Shown one piece after another: positions 25,542 to 34,402 of a stretch of DNA of 64,000 nt (within the stretch, counting starts at the first letter, position 1; each line of letters starts with the position of its first letter). The DNA comes from Siminovitchia sp047228825 (GTDB lineage Bacteria > Bacillota > Bacilli > Bacillales > Bacillaceae_C): assembly GCF_047228825.1 (NCBI RefSeq), contig NZ_JBFEGN010000008.1, positions 1-64,000 of the forward strand. The letters are read 5' to 3'. Position numbers and translations under genes: made by a program. The notes below the pieces were generated by a model. It searched no databases. It was not told the DNA's origin and saw only the letters and a list, made by a program, of their open reading frames with translations.

Positions 25542-27086
25542 ATGATTGCTTACAGGCACGAACCATTTACGGACTTTTCAAAAGAAGAAAACAAAAGAGC
25601 GTTTGAAGCGGGGCTGGAGCTGGTGGATAGCTGCCTTGGCCAAGACTACCCCTTGATCATCGGCGGAGAACGTGTCGAGACCGAGGAGAAAATTATTTCC
25701 GTCAATCCGGCGAATAAAGAAGAAGTCGTCGGCCGCGTATCCAAGGCGGACAGGGATCTGGCGGAGCGCGCCATGAACAGTGCCTTGGAAGCGTTTGAGT
25801 CGTGGAAAAAAGTGAAGCCGGAAGTCCGGGCGGACGTCCTTTTTAAAGCTGCGGCCATCATCCGCCGCCGGAAGCACGAATTTTCCGCCCTTCTCGTAAA
25901 AGAAGCCGGAAAACCTTGGAAAGAGGCCGATGCCGATACGGCAGAAGGCATTGACTTCATGGAATATTACGGACGGCAAATGCTGGAGATCAGGGACGGC
26001 AAAAAAGTGGAAAGCCGCCCGGGGGAATATAACCGCTATGATTACATCCCGCTTGGCGTCGGCGTCGTCATATCCCCGTGGAACTTTGCGTTTGCGATCA
26101 TGGCGGGGACAACAGTTGCCTCCATTGTCAGCGGAAATACGGTTCTGTTAAAACCGGCTTCCACTACCCCTGTCGTTGCGGCCAAGTTCGTGGAAGTGTT
26201 GGAGGAAGCGGGCTTGCCAAAAGGCGTGGTCAACTACATCCCGGGAAGCGGCGCGGAAGTGGGCGATTATCTCGTCGACCATCCGAAAACCCGGTTCATC
26301 AGCTTTACGGGTTCACGGGAAGTCGGCACACGGATTTACGAGCGGGCCGCCATCGTCAACGAAGGGCAAATCTGGCTGAAGCGCGTCATCGCCGAGATGG
26401 GCGGAAAGGACACGATTGTGGTCGATAAAGAAGCGGATCTCGAACTGGCTGCCCAGTCGATCGTCCAATCGGCATTCGGCTTTTCCGGACAAAAATGTTC
26501 TGCCTGCTCCCGAGCCGTTATCGTAGAAGACGTGTATGATGAAGTACTTGAGAGGGCCGTGGCGCTCACAAAAGAATTGACAGTCGGCGACCCGGCAAAC
26601 CCGGAAAACTTTATGGGGCCGGTGAACGATCAAAACGCGTTCGATAAAATCATGAAATACATTGAAATCGGCAAAACGGAAGGTGAACTGATGGTTGGCG
26701 GTGCAGGCGACGATTCCAAAGGATATTTCATCCAGCCGACAATCTTTGCCGGCCTGGACCCGAAAGCCCGCCTCATGCAGGAAGAAATCTTCGGGCCGGT
26801 CGTGGCTTTTTCCAAAGCGAAAGACTTCACGCATGCCCTGGAAATCGCCAACAACACGGAATACGGACTGACGGGGGCCGTCATTTCCAACAACCGCAAG
26901 CATCTTGAGCAGGCACGTGAAGATTTTCATGTCGGCAATTTGTATTTCAACCGCGGCTGCACGGGAGCGATTGTCGGCTACCAGCCATTCGGAGGATTCA
27001 ACATGTCGGGAACCGACTCAAAAGCGGGCGGCCCGGACTACCTGCTGCTTCACATGCAGGCGAAGACAACGTCAGAGATGCTGTAA
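25542..27086 (+). CDS. rocA: 1-pyrroline-5-carboxylate dehydrogenase
   Basis: 514 aa, the size of Bacillus RocA/PutC. It oxidises glutamate-5-semialdehyde to glutamate with NAD+, the second step of proline use. Aldehyde dehydrogenase features: ISPWNFAFAI, FTGSREVGTRIYERA, catalytic Glu in RVIAEMGGKD, catalytic Cys in GFSGQKCSACSR, and QEEIFGPVVAF. The C-terminus IVGYQPFGGFNMSGTDSKAGG is typical of the P5C group. AAAAGGAG precedes the ATG. Proline dehydrogenase and its regulator are downstream, separated by the broken putP. Confidence 0.92.
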   Translation: MIAYRHEPFTDFSKEENKRAFEAGLELVDSCLGQDYPLIIGGERVETEEKIISVNPANKEEVVGRVSKADRDLAERAMNSALEAFESWKKVKPEVRADVLFKAAAIIRRRKHEFSALLVKEAGKPWKEADADTAEGIDFMEYYGRQMLEIRDGKKVESRPGEYNRYDYIPLGVGVVISPWNFAFAIMAGTTVASIVSGNTVLLKPASTTPVVAAKFVEVLEEAGLPKGVVNYIPGSGAEVGDYLVDHPKTRFISFTGSREVGTRIYERAAIVNEGQIWLKRVIAEMGGKDTIVVDKEADLELAAQSIVQSAFGFSGQKCSACSRAVIVEDVYDEVLERAVALTKELTVGDPANPENFMGPVNDQNAFDKIMKYIEIGKTEGELMVGGAGDDSKGYFIQPTIFAGLDPKARLMQEEIFGPVVAFSKAKDFTHALEIANNTEYGLTGAVISNNRKHLEQAREDFHVGNLYFNRGCTGAIVGYQPFGGFNMSGTDSKAGGPDYLLLHMQAKTTSEML

Positions 27087-27172
27087 AAATAAGAAAAGCG
27101 CTGCGCTTCTTTCTTGTTTTTAAAGAAAGCATAAGTTTTTTTAGGCTTTAACACTTTGGACAAAGACCTTAG

Positions 27173-27451
27173 TTGTCTAGCTCCAAGTCCGGGTTTGGTG
27201 CCTCATTCGGCCCGATCGTCGTTTTAAGCTTGTACTGGAGAAAGCTGACGAACTGGGGAGCCATTGCCGGGATGATTTCCGGTGCCGTTACAGTCCTTGT
27301 TTGGCAAAGATTGGACTTTGAGCTATATGAAATTGTACCAGGTTTTCTGATCAACCTGATCGTAGCTGTCATTGTCAGCCGCCTCACCTATAAACATAAC
27401 GAAGAAATTGAAAAAGAATTTGATGAGAGCCTGAGGTTGCTCAAGGAATAG
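27173..27451 (+). pseudogene. putP: C-terminal fragment of a PutP-type proline/Na+ symporter
   Basis: About 90 codons remain: SGFGASFGPIVVLSLYWRKL, GAIAGMISGAVTVLVW and LYEIVPGFLINLIVAVIVS match the last helices of PutP (full length about 480-500 aa). The first 400 residues, including all Na+ and proline sites of the core, are gone, and the fragment follows rocA by about 85 bp. A strong terminator still follows it. The original order was probably rocA-putP; proline uptake must now come from elsewhere. Confidence 0.8.
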
Positions 27452-27458
27452 AAACTTC

Positions 27459-27489
27459 AGCCGGGGATTGCCGATCCCCGGCTTTTTTA
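27459..27489 (+). terminator. Terminator of the rocA/putP remnant unit
   Basis: AGCCGGGGAT / ATCCCCGGCT, a 10-bp GC-rich stem with loop TGCCG, followed by TTTTTATTTTT. Confidence 0.92.
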
Positions 27490-27556
27490 TTTTTCAGTAT
27501 GAAAGTGTGATAAAATTTAAATAAACGCATTCAAACAGGGATAGGGGGGGATCTTG

Positions 27557-28795
27557 ATGGAGGGTCTGTTGGAAAAAGTCCTTACGCTGACCAATATAGA
27601 CGAAATCACCGAAGTGATCAGCGCATACTTGAAAAAGCCTGTCGTCATTGAAGATGACCAATTTTCATTACTGGCTTACAGTTCTTTTTATATTGAACAA
27701 TTTGATGAAGCCAACAAGCAAACGATTTTTTCAAAACGGTGGACTATTTCAATATTGGAAATGTTTATGGACAGGGGAATTGTTGATCAGTTAAAAAGCG
27801 ACCCCAAACCGTTTCGGGTGGAACAAATAAAAGAAATCGGCCTGAACCAACGTGTCGTTGTGAGCGCAAAATATAAAGACCATATTTTAGGCTATATATG
27901 GATCCAAGAGACCGACGGGACGCTGACGGATATTGAACTCGATTTTATCCATGAAGTCTCGCATCATGTCGGCAAAATCCTCTATCAAAAAAAGCAGCTA
28001 AAACTGAAAAAAGATCAGGAAAAAAACAGCCTGTATAAAAAAATAATGGAAGATGAATTTCATACGGAGGCCCAGGTCAAGTGGGAAGCGGCCAATATCA
28101 ATATGTCGATTCCGGCTTCCTATATTATCAACGTTTTTACCGTAGGGCAATCAAGTGAAGAAATTTTTGGAGAATTATTGGAGAAGGTTGGTCTTTTTTC
28201 AAATGCCATTAAACTGCCTGCCCACCTTTTTATCGATCAATTGAAAGTTGTTGTCATGATCGGAAGCAACCTGTCACCCCCGGGAGAACTCGTTGAAAGC
28301 GCCAACGAACTTACTTCTACGGTGTTAAGCCAATTCAGTAAAAACCAATTATATTCCGGAATCAGCAACGAACGCTCCTCCATTCTGCAGTTGAAAAAAA
28401 GCTATATGGAAGCAATGGAAGTCATTAAGGCCGCCAAATTTATCGGACTGGACACCCTCCCCTCCTTTGAATATAAAAAGCTTGGGCTGTTCCGCTACTT
28501 GGAAACCATTTCTCAATACCAGGCAAAAATGAATTATGTAAATGAAGATTTGCTCAAACTGAAGCAAAAAGACAAAGAAGACCAATCGAGCCTGCTTCAT
28601 ACGTTGGAAGTCTACCTGTTGCAAAATTGCCGCTTAAAGCCTACGGCGGAAAAACTGTTTATCCACACAAACACGCTCAAATACCGTCTGAACCAAATTA
28701 CCGAATTAACGTCCATCACCTTTGATGACTTTCAGACAAACTGTCAGACGTATATCGATTTGCAGATATTAAAAGCCGACGGGAACGCCGATTAA
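27557..28795 (+). CDS. putR: PutR-like PucR-family regulator of proline use
   Basis: 412 aa from the ATG at 27557 after GGGGGG; a TTG one codon earlier is also possible. Size and layout match B. subtilis PutR: a GAF-like sensor region in the first 150 residues, then a C-terminal PucR helix-turn-helix (AEKLFIHTNTLKYRLNQITEL). PutR activates put genes in the presence of proline. Here it sits between the putP remnant and putB, so it probably controls rocA and putB on both sides. Confidence 0.82.
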   Translation: MEGLLEKVLTLTNIDEITEVISAYLKKPVVIEDDQFSLLAYSSFYIEQFDEANKQTIFSKRWTISILEMFMDRGIVDQLKSDPKPFRVEQIKEIGLNQRVVVSAKYKDHILGYIWIQETDGTLTDIELDFIHEVSHHVGKILYQKKQLKLKKDQEKNSLYKKIMEDEFHTEAQVKWEAANINMSIPASYIINVFTVGQSSEEIFGELLEKVGLFSNAIKLPAHLFIDQLKVVVMIGSNLSPPGELVESANELTSTVLSQFSKNQLYSGISNERSSILQLKKSYMEAMEVIKAAKFIGLDTLPSFEYKKLGLFRYLETISQYQAKMNYVNEDLLKLKQKDKEDQSSLLHTLEVYLLQNCRLKPTAEKLFIHTNTLKYRLNQITELTSITFDDFQTNCQTYIDLQILKADGNAD

Positions 28796-28826
28796 AGGGG
28801 CTGTTGCAGGCCCCTCTATTGTTCAT

Positions 28827-28880
28827 TCCCCACTTACCAGCTAGCACCGCTTTAAGTGGGGGGACTTCTTTTAGAAGTGC
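28827..28880. repeat. Paired hairpins resembling an IS200/IS605-type end
   Basis: CCCCACTTA / TAAGTGGGG (16-base loop) is followed two bases later by ACTTCT-TTT-AGAAGT. This double-hairpin arrangement is reminiscent of the right ends of IS200/IS605/IS1341-group elements in Bacillaceae, but no tnpA or tnpB gene remains. The remainder of the 348-base gap 28796-29143 has a short GGGGC/GCCCC hairpin after putR and no gene. Confidence 0.35.
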
Positions 28881-29143
28881 GTTAAATTTTACATAAAATC
28901 CGGTCGCATTTTTATGTATTTCTGTCCAGTAAGAACTTGCACTATAGCTAAAAAGCGGACCAAACCTGCTTGTAAGTAACCGACAACAGAAATGGACTTT
29001 TCTCGTTTCTTTACGACAATGATAAATAACTGAGAGAAATTTATAATAAATATAGGGTTGCTTTTTGAAAATGATATGAGTCCCCGTTGAAAAATTGAAG
29101 GGGTTTTCATGATTATATCACCAAGTAAAGGAGTGCGGGAACC

Positions 29144-30133
29144 ATGGGACTAACCAGGGATTTTTTTATCATGCTTTCTCAAAACAAAGCTTTGAATAAT
29201 ACTGCGAAAAGATGGGGCCTAAAACTGGGGGCCCAATCAGTTGTAGCCGGAACCAATATAGAAGAAATGATTGAAAGTGTAAAAAAACTAAATGCACAGG
29301 GTATTGCGGCAACAGTCGATAATTTGGGAGAATTTGTTTTTGACAGGGAAGAGGCAATAAAAGCAAAAAAACAAATTCTGGCGGTCATCCAAGCGATTCA
29401 TGACCACAATGTGGATGCCCATATTTCCTTGAAGCCCACCCAGCTTGGTCTGGATATCAGCTACGATTTTTGCCTTGAAAATTTAAGGGAAATCATCGCC
29501 AAGGCCAATGAATACAATATTTTTATCAATTTCGATACGGAAGATTACAGCCATTTGCAGCCGACATTTGATTTGATTGACGAATTGTCCAAAGAATTCA
29601 GCAATATCGGCACGGTCATTCAGGCTTATTTTTACCACGCCATGAGTAACCTTGAAAAATATAAAGATTTTCGTTTAAGAATTGTCAAAGGGGCATATAA
29701 AGAGCCGGAACATCTCGCCTTTCAAGACAAAAAGGATATTGACGAAAACTTTATCAAACTCATAGAATACCATTTACTCAACGGGAAATTTACATCCATC
29801 GCGACACATGATCACAACGTGATCAACCACGTGAAGCAATTTGTAAAACAGCACGACATTCCAAGGGATAAATTTGAATTTCAAATGCTTTACGGGTTCA
29901 GAAAAGACCTGCAGCTTCAGCTTGTAAAAGAAGGTTATAACTTCTGCACATACGTCCCATTTGGTCATGATTGGTTTGGCTACTTTATGCGCCGCCTGGC
30001 CGAACGCCCGCAAAACCTCGCACTCATCGGCAAGCAAGTTTTCAACAAGAAAACAAACACAGCGATCGGAGCAGGTGCTTTGGCCCTACTTCTGCTTCGT
30101 GCCAATAAAAAGAGAAGACATAAGAGAAAGTGA
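29144..30133 (+). CDS. putB: Proline dehydrogenase
   Basis: 329 aa monofunctional enzyme. It oxidises L-proline to 1-pyrroline-5-carboxylate with FAD, feeding electrons to quinone. TIM-barrel signatures: VDNLGEF, ISLKPTQLGLDIS with the FAD-contact Lys, IFINFDTEDY, RIVKGAYKEP, ATHDHNVI, and FEFQMLYGFRKDLQ. The C-terminal YVPFGHDWFGYFMRRLAERPQN holds the two arginines that bind the proline carboxylate. The tail is basic (NKKRRHKRK). AAAGGAG precedes the ATG. It works with RocA 2 kb upstream. Confidence 0.92.
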   Translation: MGLTRDFFIMLSQNKALNNTAKRWGLKLGAQSVVAGTNIEEMIESVKKLNAQGIAATVDNLGEFVFDREEAIKAKKQILAVIQAIHDHNVDAHISLKPTQLGLDISYDFCLENLREIIAKANEYNIFINFDTEDYSHLQPTFDLIDELSKEFSNIGTVIQAYFYHAMSNLEKYKDFRLRIVKGAYKEPEHLAFQDKKDIDENFIKLIEYHLLNGKFTSIATHDHNVINHVKQFVKQHDIPRDKFEFQMLYGFRKDLQLQLVKEGYNFCTYVPFGHDWFGYFMRRLAERPQNLALIGKQVFNKKTNTAIGAGALALLLLRANKKRRHKRK

Positions 30134-30163
30134 TCATGCATTTCACAATGCCATAAATGAAAT

Positions 30164-30212
30164 AAAGGCTACCTAGATTTAATATGCTCTAAATTCTAGG
30201 TAGCCCTTATAT
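30164..30212. terminator. Bidirectional terminator between putB and the NCS1 gene
   Basis: AAGGCTACCTAGATTT pairs with AAATTCTAGGTAGCCCTT (one bulge), flanked by A/T-rich runs on both sides. It can end putB and the convergent NCS1 transcript. Confidence 0.8.
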
Positions 30213-30344
30213 TTAATGAAACCATTTATCAAAAGACAGCGCTTGATTTTTTTCCCAACAGAAGCGCGGAAACCGATGCAGATTATCTTCTCTACTCATC
30301 ACACTTATCTATTGAGTGATAGCGAATTCGAGTTCTACAAATGA

Positions 30345-31676
30345 TTAAGCCGCTTGATTATTCGTATCCGATCGAATCGCATGAATCAAGTAGTAAATGA
30401 GCGCTGCAATGATGGCTCCATTAACTGCCGGTATAAAAAATGGGATGAAATACGCACCAAGACCTCCTATAAACCACGACAAAATCCCCGGCCAATAAAA
30501 ACCTTGCTTGCGATTTAAAGTCTGTTTTGAAACAAAGAAATATTCGCTGATCATAACACCGGCTGCAGGAGCTACAAATGAAGCAAGAATCCCTAAAAAT
30601 CCGATAAAATACTGCATAATTCCCAACAATGATAATATTGTTCCTACAACTGCGGCAATGAGGGTCCACCAAAACCTGCTCCACCCAAATACCTTTGTGA
30701 GGGCAAGGCCTGCACTATAAGATGATGTAATATTGGTAGACCATTGCATCACAATGACTAAGGCTAAAGAAATCAACGGAAGGCCCAATACTTTCATGAC
30801 TTCTGCAATATTCCATGGTTCATTCACATTTTCTATTGACGTCGCGGAGATGCCCATCATGACAGCTACAATCGTTAAAATAAGAAGAGGCGGAAAATTC
30901 CCTGCAATTCCAGCATAAGATACATGGGACAGCTTGTTTTTCGTCCACCGCGTGTAGTCAGCCGTAAAGGTAGCACCTACCACCATGCTGCCCACCATTA
31001 AGTTGCCCCCCCAAACTATTGATTGGCTAGTTGCTGGCTCATAATTTAAAAGGCCTTCTAAACCCGTCATATTCATTACTCTAGTAAAACCATAAATTGT
31101 GATGATTAAGATGGCCGGAATTGCCAAGTAGTCTAACCATGCCATACTTACTACGCCAAACATCGCTGGCAAACAAAAAAGAATTCCTAAAAAAATCATG
31201 AGCCAAGGAGTCAAAGCTTGATTTCCACCAAATACTTCAGTTAATGCATCCGCAGCAATTGAAACTTGAACTCCATACCAGCCCACACAAGGGATGATCG
31301 TTACGATAAAAGCTGTGGCGATATTTGATCCTTTAGATCCGAATGCCGCCTCACCCACTATATAAGTGTTAAAGCCTTCGCGGGCACCGATATATCCTGT
31401 AGGTATAAAGAATAAAAATACCAAAATTGCTGTTCCTAAAACTGCTGCCATAATTGACTGCATCAGTGTCAACCCGGAAATTAACGCACCTCCAGTTGCA
31501 AAAGCGGAAAGAGATGCTGTCATACCGAAATAAATGGCAGCTATTCCTAACCAACTTTTTCTTTTTTCAGGTGGAACAGGAGATTGTGCGTATTTGCCTT
31601 CTTCTTGATTAATGTCATATTGGGCGGATTCATTGGTAGCATTATTGCCTACAATATCTTTTAATTGATTTGCCAT
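30345..31676 (-). CDS. NCS1-family nucleobase/hydantoin-type permease
   Basis: 443 aa with 12 membrane helices. NCS1 features: SWLGIAAIYFGMTASLSAF at helix 1, PTGYIGAREGFNTYIVGEAAFG, CVGWYGVQVSIAADAL, and VVGATFTADYTRW in the cytoplasmic half. Family members carry cytosine, allantoin, hydantoins or related rings with Na+ or H+. It lies downstream of the DUF917/HyuA operon but behind a terminator, so it has its own promoter. A cyclic amide is the likely cargo by context. GGGAGG precedes the ATG. Confidence 0.87.
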   Translation of the reverse strand: MANQLKDIVGNNATNESAQYDINQEEGKYAQSPVPPEKRKSWLGIAAIYFGMTASLSAFATGGALISGLTLMQSIMAAVLGTAILVFLFFIPTGYIGAREGFNTYIVGEAAFGSKGSNIATAFIVTIIPCVGWYGVQVSIAADALTEVFGGNQALTPWLMIFLGILFCLPAMFGVVSMAWLDYLAIPAILIITIYGFTRVMNMTGLEGLLNYEPATSQSIVWGGNLMVGSMVVGATFTADYTRWTKNKLSHVSYAGIAGNFPPLLILTIVAVMMGISATSIENVNEPWNIAEVMKVLGLPLISLALVIVMQWSTNITSSYSAGLALTKVFGWSRFWWTLIAAVVGTILSLLGIMQYFIGFLGILASFVAPAAGVMISEYFFVSKQTLNRKQGFYWPGILSWFIGGLGAYFIPFFIPAVNGAIIAALIYYLIHAIRSDTNNQAA

Positions 31677-31749
31677 GTTAAGTCCTCCCTCTTATCCTCC
31701 GAATTTTCCAGGATATTCTGTAATAATTTGCATTTCCTTTTGAAACGAT

Positions 31750-31803
31750 AAAAAAAGGGTTGGTAAAGGACCGTTAACGTTTTTGTATGCTATATACCAA
31801 CCC
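31750..31803 (-). terminator. Terminator of the DUF917/HyuA-like operon
   Basis: GGGTTGGTA / TACCAACCC arms with a 29-base loop, followed on the minus strand by TTTTTTT. It isolates the operon from the NCS1 gene. Confidence 0.7.
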
Positions 31804-31832
31804 GCTCAATAAAAAATAAAATTAGTACCTTC

Positions 31833-32984
31833 TTAATTGTCACCAAATAAATTTAATGATTCTAGAGAATGATAATCTTCATCAATTCCAAATGCTCGGG
31901 GACCACATACTTCAATACCTTTTTCCGTAGTCATTTTTTCATCTGCCGGAATCAAAAGGACGTATCCTCTATAACCGTATTTAATAATATCTGTTCTTAA
32001 TGCTTGACCAGTTTCAGGATCCATTAAAATAATTAAATCTGGAGGCAATGAACGGGTTTTGCCATCAATGGTTAAGTGCAGCCATTCGTTTTGGAACATT
32101 ATTTTCGCAGTGGATCCCTTATAAGAGTCGATGCCTTCCATGACGATCGTTCCTGATGAGAAACCACTTGTCACTTCAGATCCAAAGTCCCTATTTAAAT
32201 CCACGACTTTCCCTTTAAACACTAGATTCCCGTTCATATACTTGGCTACTTCATTCACAGGCTCAATATTATTCTCGCGGTATTTCCGTACAATTTGACC
32301 GATGGTTCTTGCCTGAGTCACAGTTCGATGGATAGAGGTTCTTTTCATATCTTTTCCTGTCATTGGGTAACAGGAAATCCACGATATTCCTCCATATGCC
32401 ATGGCTGCGCTTCGGATAATTCTCTCTGCTAGTTGTCCATCAGCGGAATCAACTAAGCAAACTTCTTCTTTCTCATTTGTTGCAGCTACAGGTGTCGGAC
32501 TTACGCCCCCAATGTAAAAAGAGGTCATCTGAAGTTCTGGGAATGCTCTTCCCATACCATCCGCATCAATGACAGGTATTCCTAAGGCTCCTGCTACAGC
32601 CATCGGGATCGTCATATTAACTCCACCAGCTTCCGCGGGAATAATTGCGTTTACCTTCTTATCTAAAAAATTAGAAACGGTATCCAAGCTTTTGAAGATT
32701 TCTTTTCCACCTGGCGGCTTTTCGGTCAGAACGAGAGGAGCACCTAAACATCCCACACTCGTAATTAGTTCATCATCCGGAATATCTAGCGGATCGATCA
32801 AAACGATGTCATTGCTATTTTTAATCATTCGCTGTGCCCAGAGAAATCCAATATCAGGATCCCCGCCGCCTCCGGTAGCCAGAAGTGTTGAACCGACCGT
32901 TATATCCTCTAAGTCTTCCATCGTGATCACTGTATAATGTTTAACGTTCCATTTCTCCAGCAAATCGTATACAGAACCAGACAA
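31833..32984 (-). CDS. DUF917 (S-methyl-thiohydantoin desulfurase-like) protein, copy 1
   Basis: 383 aa from a TTG start at 32984 placed 5 bases after GAGGTGG; the GTG at 32993 overlaps that site. The N-terminal half has DLEDITVGSTLLATGGGGDP and VGCLGAPLVLTEKPP. Mid-protein VDLNRDFGSEVTSGFSSGTI and C-terminal YGYRGYVLLIPADEKM complete the DUF917 pattern (now tied to S-methyl-thiohydantoin desulfurase folds). A second copy at 34403 aligns throughout, with about the same length. Last gene of its operon. It may act as partner to the HyuA-like protein in opening or modifying a hydantoin-like ring; exact reaction unknown. Confidence 0.8.
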   Translation of the reverse strand: MSGSVYDLLEKWNVKHYTVITMEDLEDITVGSTLLATGGGGDPDIGFLWAQRMIKNSNDIVLIDPLDIPDDELITSVGCLGAPLVLTEKPPGGKEIFKSLDTVSNFLDKKVNAIIPAEAGGVNMTIPMAVAGALGIPVIDADGMGRAFPELQMTSFYIGGVSPTPVAATNEKEEVCLVDSADGQLAERIIRSAAMAYGGISWISCYPMTGKDMKRTSIHRTVTQARTIGQIVRKYRENNIEPVNEVAKYMNGNLVFKGKVVDLNRDFGSEVTSGFSSGTIVMEGIDSYKGSTAKIMFQNEWLHLTIDGKTRSLPPDLIILMDPETGQALRTDIIKYGYRGYVLLIPADEKMTTEKGIEVCGPRAFGIDEDYHSLESLNLFGDN

Positions 32985-33000
32985 TGAATCCACCTCATTC

Positions 33001-34098
33001 TTAGTTTAGTAGCAGCTCTCTCGATGAAGTTGTTAAATACTCATATCCGTCTTCGGTTACTAATATCATGTCCTCTATCCTTGCAGCGCCGATTTCAGGA
33101 ACATAAATACCGGGTTCCACAGTAAGTACCATGTTCTCCATTAAAATACTTTCTTCCCCTTTATCCAGAATGGGATGTTCGTGTACAAACAGACCTAAAC
33201 CATGTCCTGTCAAGTGTGGAAAATATTCGCCATATCCACTTTCTGTAATAAAGTCTCTTGCCACCGCATCAACTTCATGGGAACGGACGCCTGGCTTTAT
33301 TGCTCCAATTGCTTTTTTTTGTGCTTTCAATGCAATGTCAAAAATCTCTTTTTGCTTCATCGAGGGTTGTCCCAAAGAGAAGGTTCTTGTTATATCGGAG
33401 CAATAACCGTCATAAATGCATCCCATATCGAAAAGAATCAGTTCACCCTCTGTTAACACTTTATCTGTAGAAACCCTTCGCGGAAGAGCAGCATCCAATC
33501 CTGACATCATAAAAGGTTCAAATGAGTAATTTTCCGCTCCGTTTTTTTCCATCGTGTATTTCGCATATCCCGTTGCTTCCCGCTCTGTAACGTTTTGGTT
33601 GAGAGCAATATACCGCTTCACTTCATTCATCGTTAAACTCGCAATATGTGCAGCTTTTTTTAATTTCTCTATTTCCCAATCAGTTTTTATTTTCATTTGG
33701 TTGACAAGCAATGAGTCAATCGGTTCCATTCTCCCTTTACATATATCGCTTATATAAGATAAATGATGAGCAGATATCGTATTTTGCTCTATTCCTATTG
33801 TTTTCCATTCCCTGTTTAACAGCTTCCTCAAGGGAGCTAAATAATCAGGTGTATCTTCCAGAAAAGAAACGATATGGTCGATCCAACAGTCTATTTTAGC
33901 TCTGAATAAATCCAATCTCGGGACTAGAAATGATATTGAGGCATCGTTTCCAATAATTAAAACCGTTTCGGCCGCTTGGTTTACTCTGAAATTAGTGAAG
34001 TATCTAATATGGCCTTGATTAAAAAGAACAGAAGTATCAATTCCCGCGGCTTTCATATTGTCGGCAAATTTGGCTACTCTTTTTTTAAATTCTGACAT
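33001..34098 (-). CDS. M24-family Xaa-Pro aminopeptidase/creatinase-like hydrolase
   Basis: 365 aa. N-terminal creatinase-type domain (1-130, with DTSVLFNQGHIRYFTNF) and C-terminal pita-bread domain. All five metal ligands are present: Asp in LFDMGCIYDGY, Asp in SDITRTFSLG, His in LTGHGLGLFVHEHP, Glu in VEPGIY and Glu in AARIEDMI. The family cleaves Xaa-Pro bonds or, in creatinase, C-N bonds of guanidino acids. Located between the small winged-helix-like gene and DUF917 copy 1. Its role could be hydrolysis of the ring-opened product. Confidence 0.85.
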   Translation of the reverse strand: MSEFKKRVAKFADNMKAAGIDTSVLFNQGHIRYFTNFRVNQAAETVLIIGNDASISFLVPRLDLFRAKIDCWIDHIVSFLEDTPDYLAPLRKLLNREWKTIGIEQNTISAHHLSYISDICKGRMEPIDSLLVNQMKIKTDWEIEKLKKAAHIASLTMNEVKRYIALNQNVTEREATGYAKYTMEKNGAENYSFEPFMMSGLDAALPRRVSTDKVLTEGELILFDMGCIYDGYCSDITRTFSLGQPSMKQKEIFDIALKAQKKAIGAIKPGVRSHEVDAVARDFITESGYGEYFPHLTGHGLGLFVHEHPILDKGEESILMENMVLTVEPGIYVPEIGAARIEDMILVTEDGYEYLTTSSRELLLN

Positions 34099-34128
34099 GC
34101 AATCCCCTTCTAATGAGACTTTTTTATA

Positions 34129-34401
34129 TTAAATTTCAAGTTGGTCACTAATTTCGGGATTAATTATAAGAATCTTTTTAGGCACTCTGGACTCGATAGA
34201 TGAGCCTGCCTGGCTCGTAAGTTCAAGGATGATATTCTCATCAATTAATGTTTCCAATGCCTTATCATAGTCTGCTAGATTTTCTTCTCCAAGATCTTTA
34301 TACACATCTTTTAATTCAATGTACGGATTATTAAGGACAATCTGGATTATAGTTTTGCATTTATCATCTTTATGGATGAGATTCTGAACTCTTTCTAACA
34401 T
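34129..34401 (-). CDS. Small winged-helix-like protein
   Basis: 90 aa, unrecognised family. Predicted helices from KTIIQIVLNNPYIELKDVYK and YDKALETLIDENIILELTS, followed by a strand-like tail, resemble a compact winged-helix domain. The ATG starts one base after the stop of DUF917 copy 2, so the two are translated together. It may be a small DNA-binding or subunit protein of the DUF917 system. Confidence 0.55.
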   Translation of the reverse strand: MLERVQNLIHKDDKCKTIIQIVLNNPYIELKDVYKDLGEENLADYDKALETLIDENIILELTSQAGSSIESRVPKKILIINPEISDQLEI

Positions 34402-34402
34402 T

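Noticed and set aside
28889..29110. 73-aa minus-strand ORF
   Set aside because: No ribosome binding site or recognisable domain; at best debris of a mobile element.
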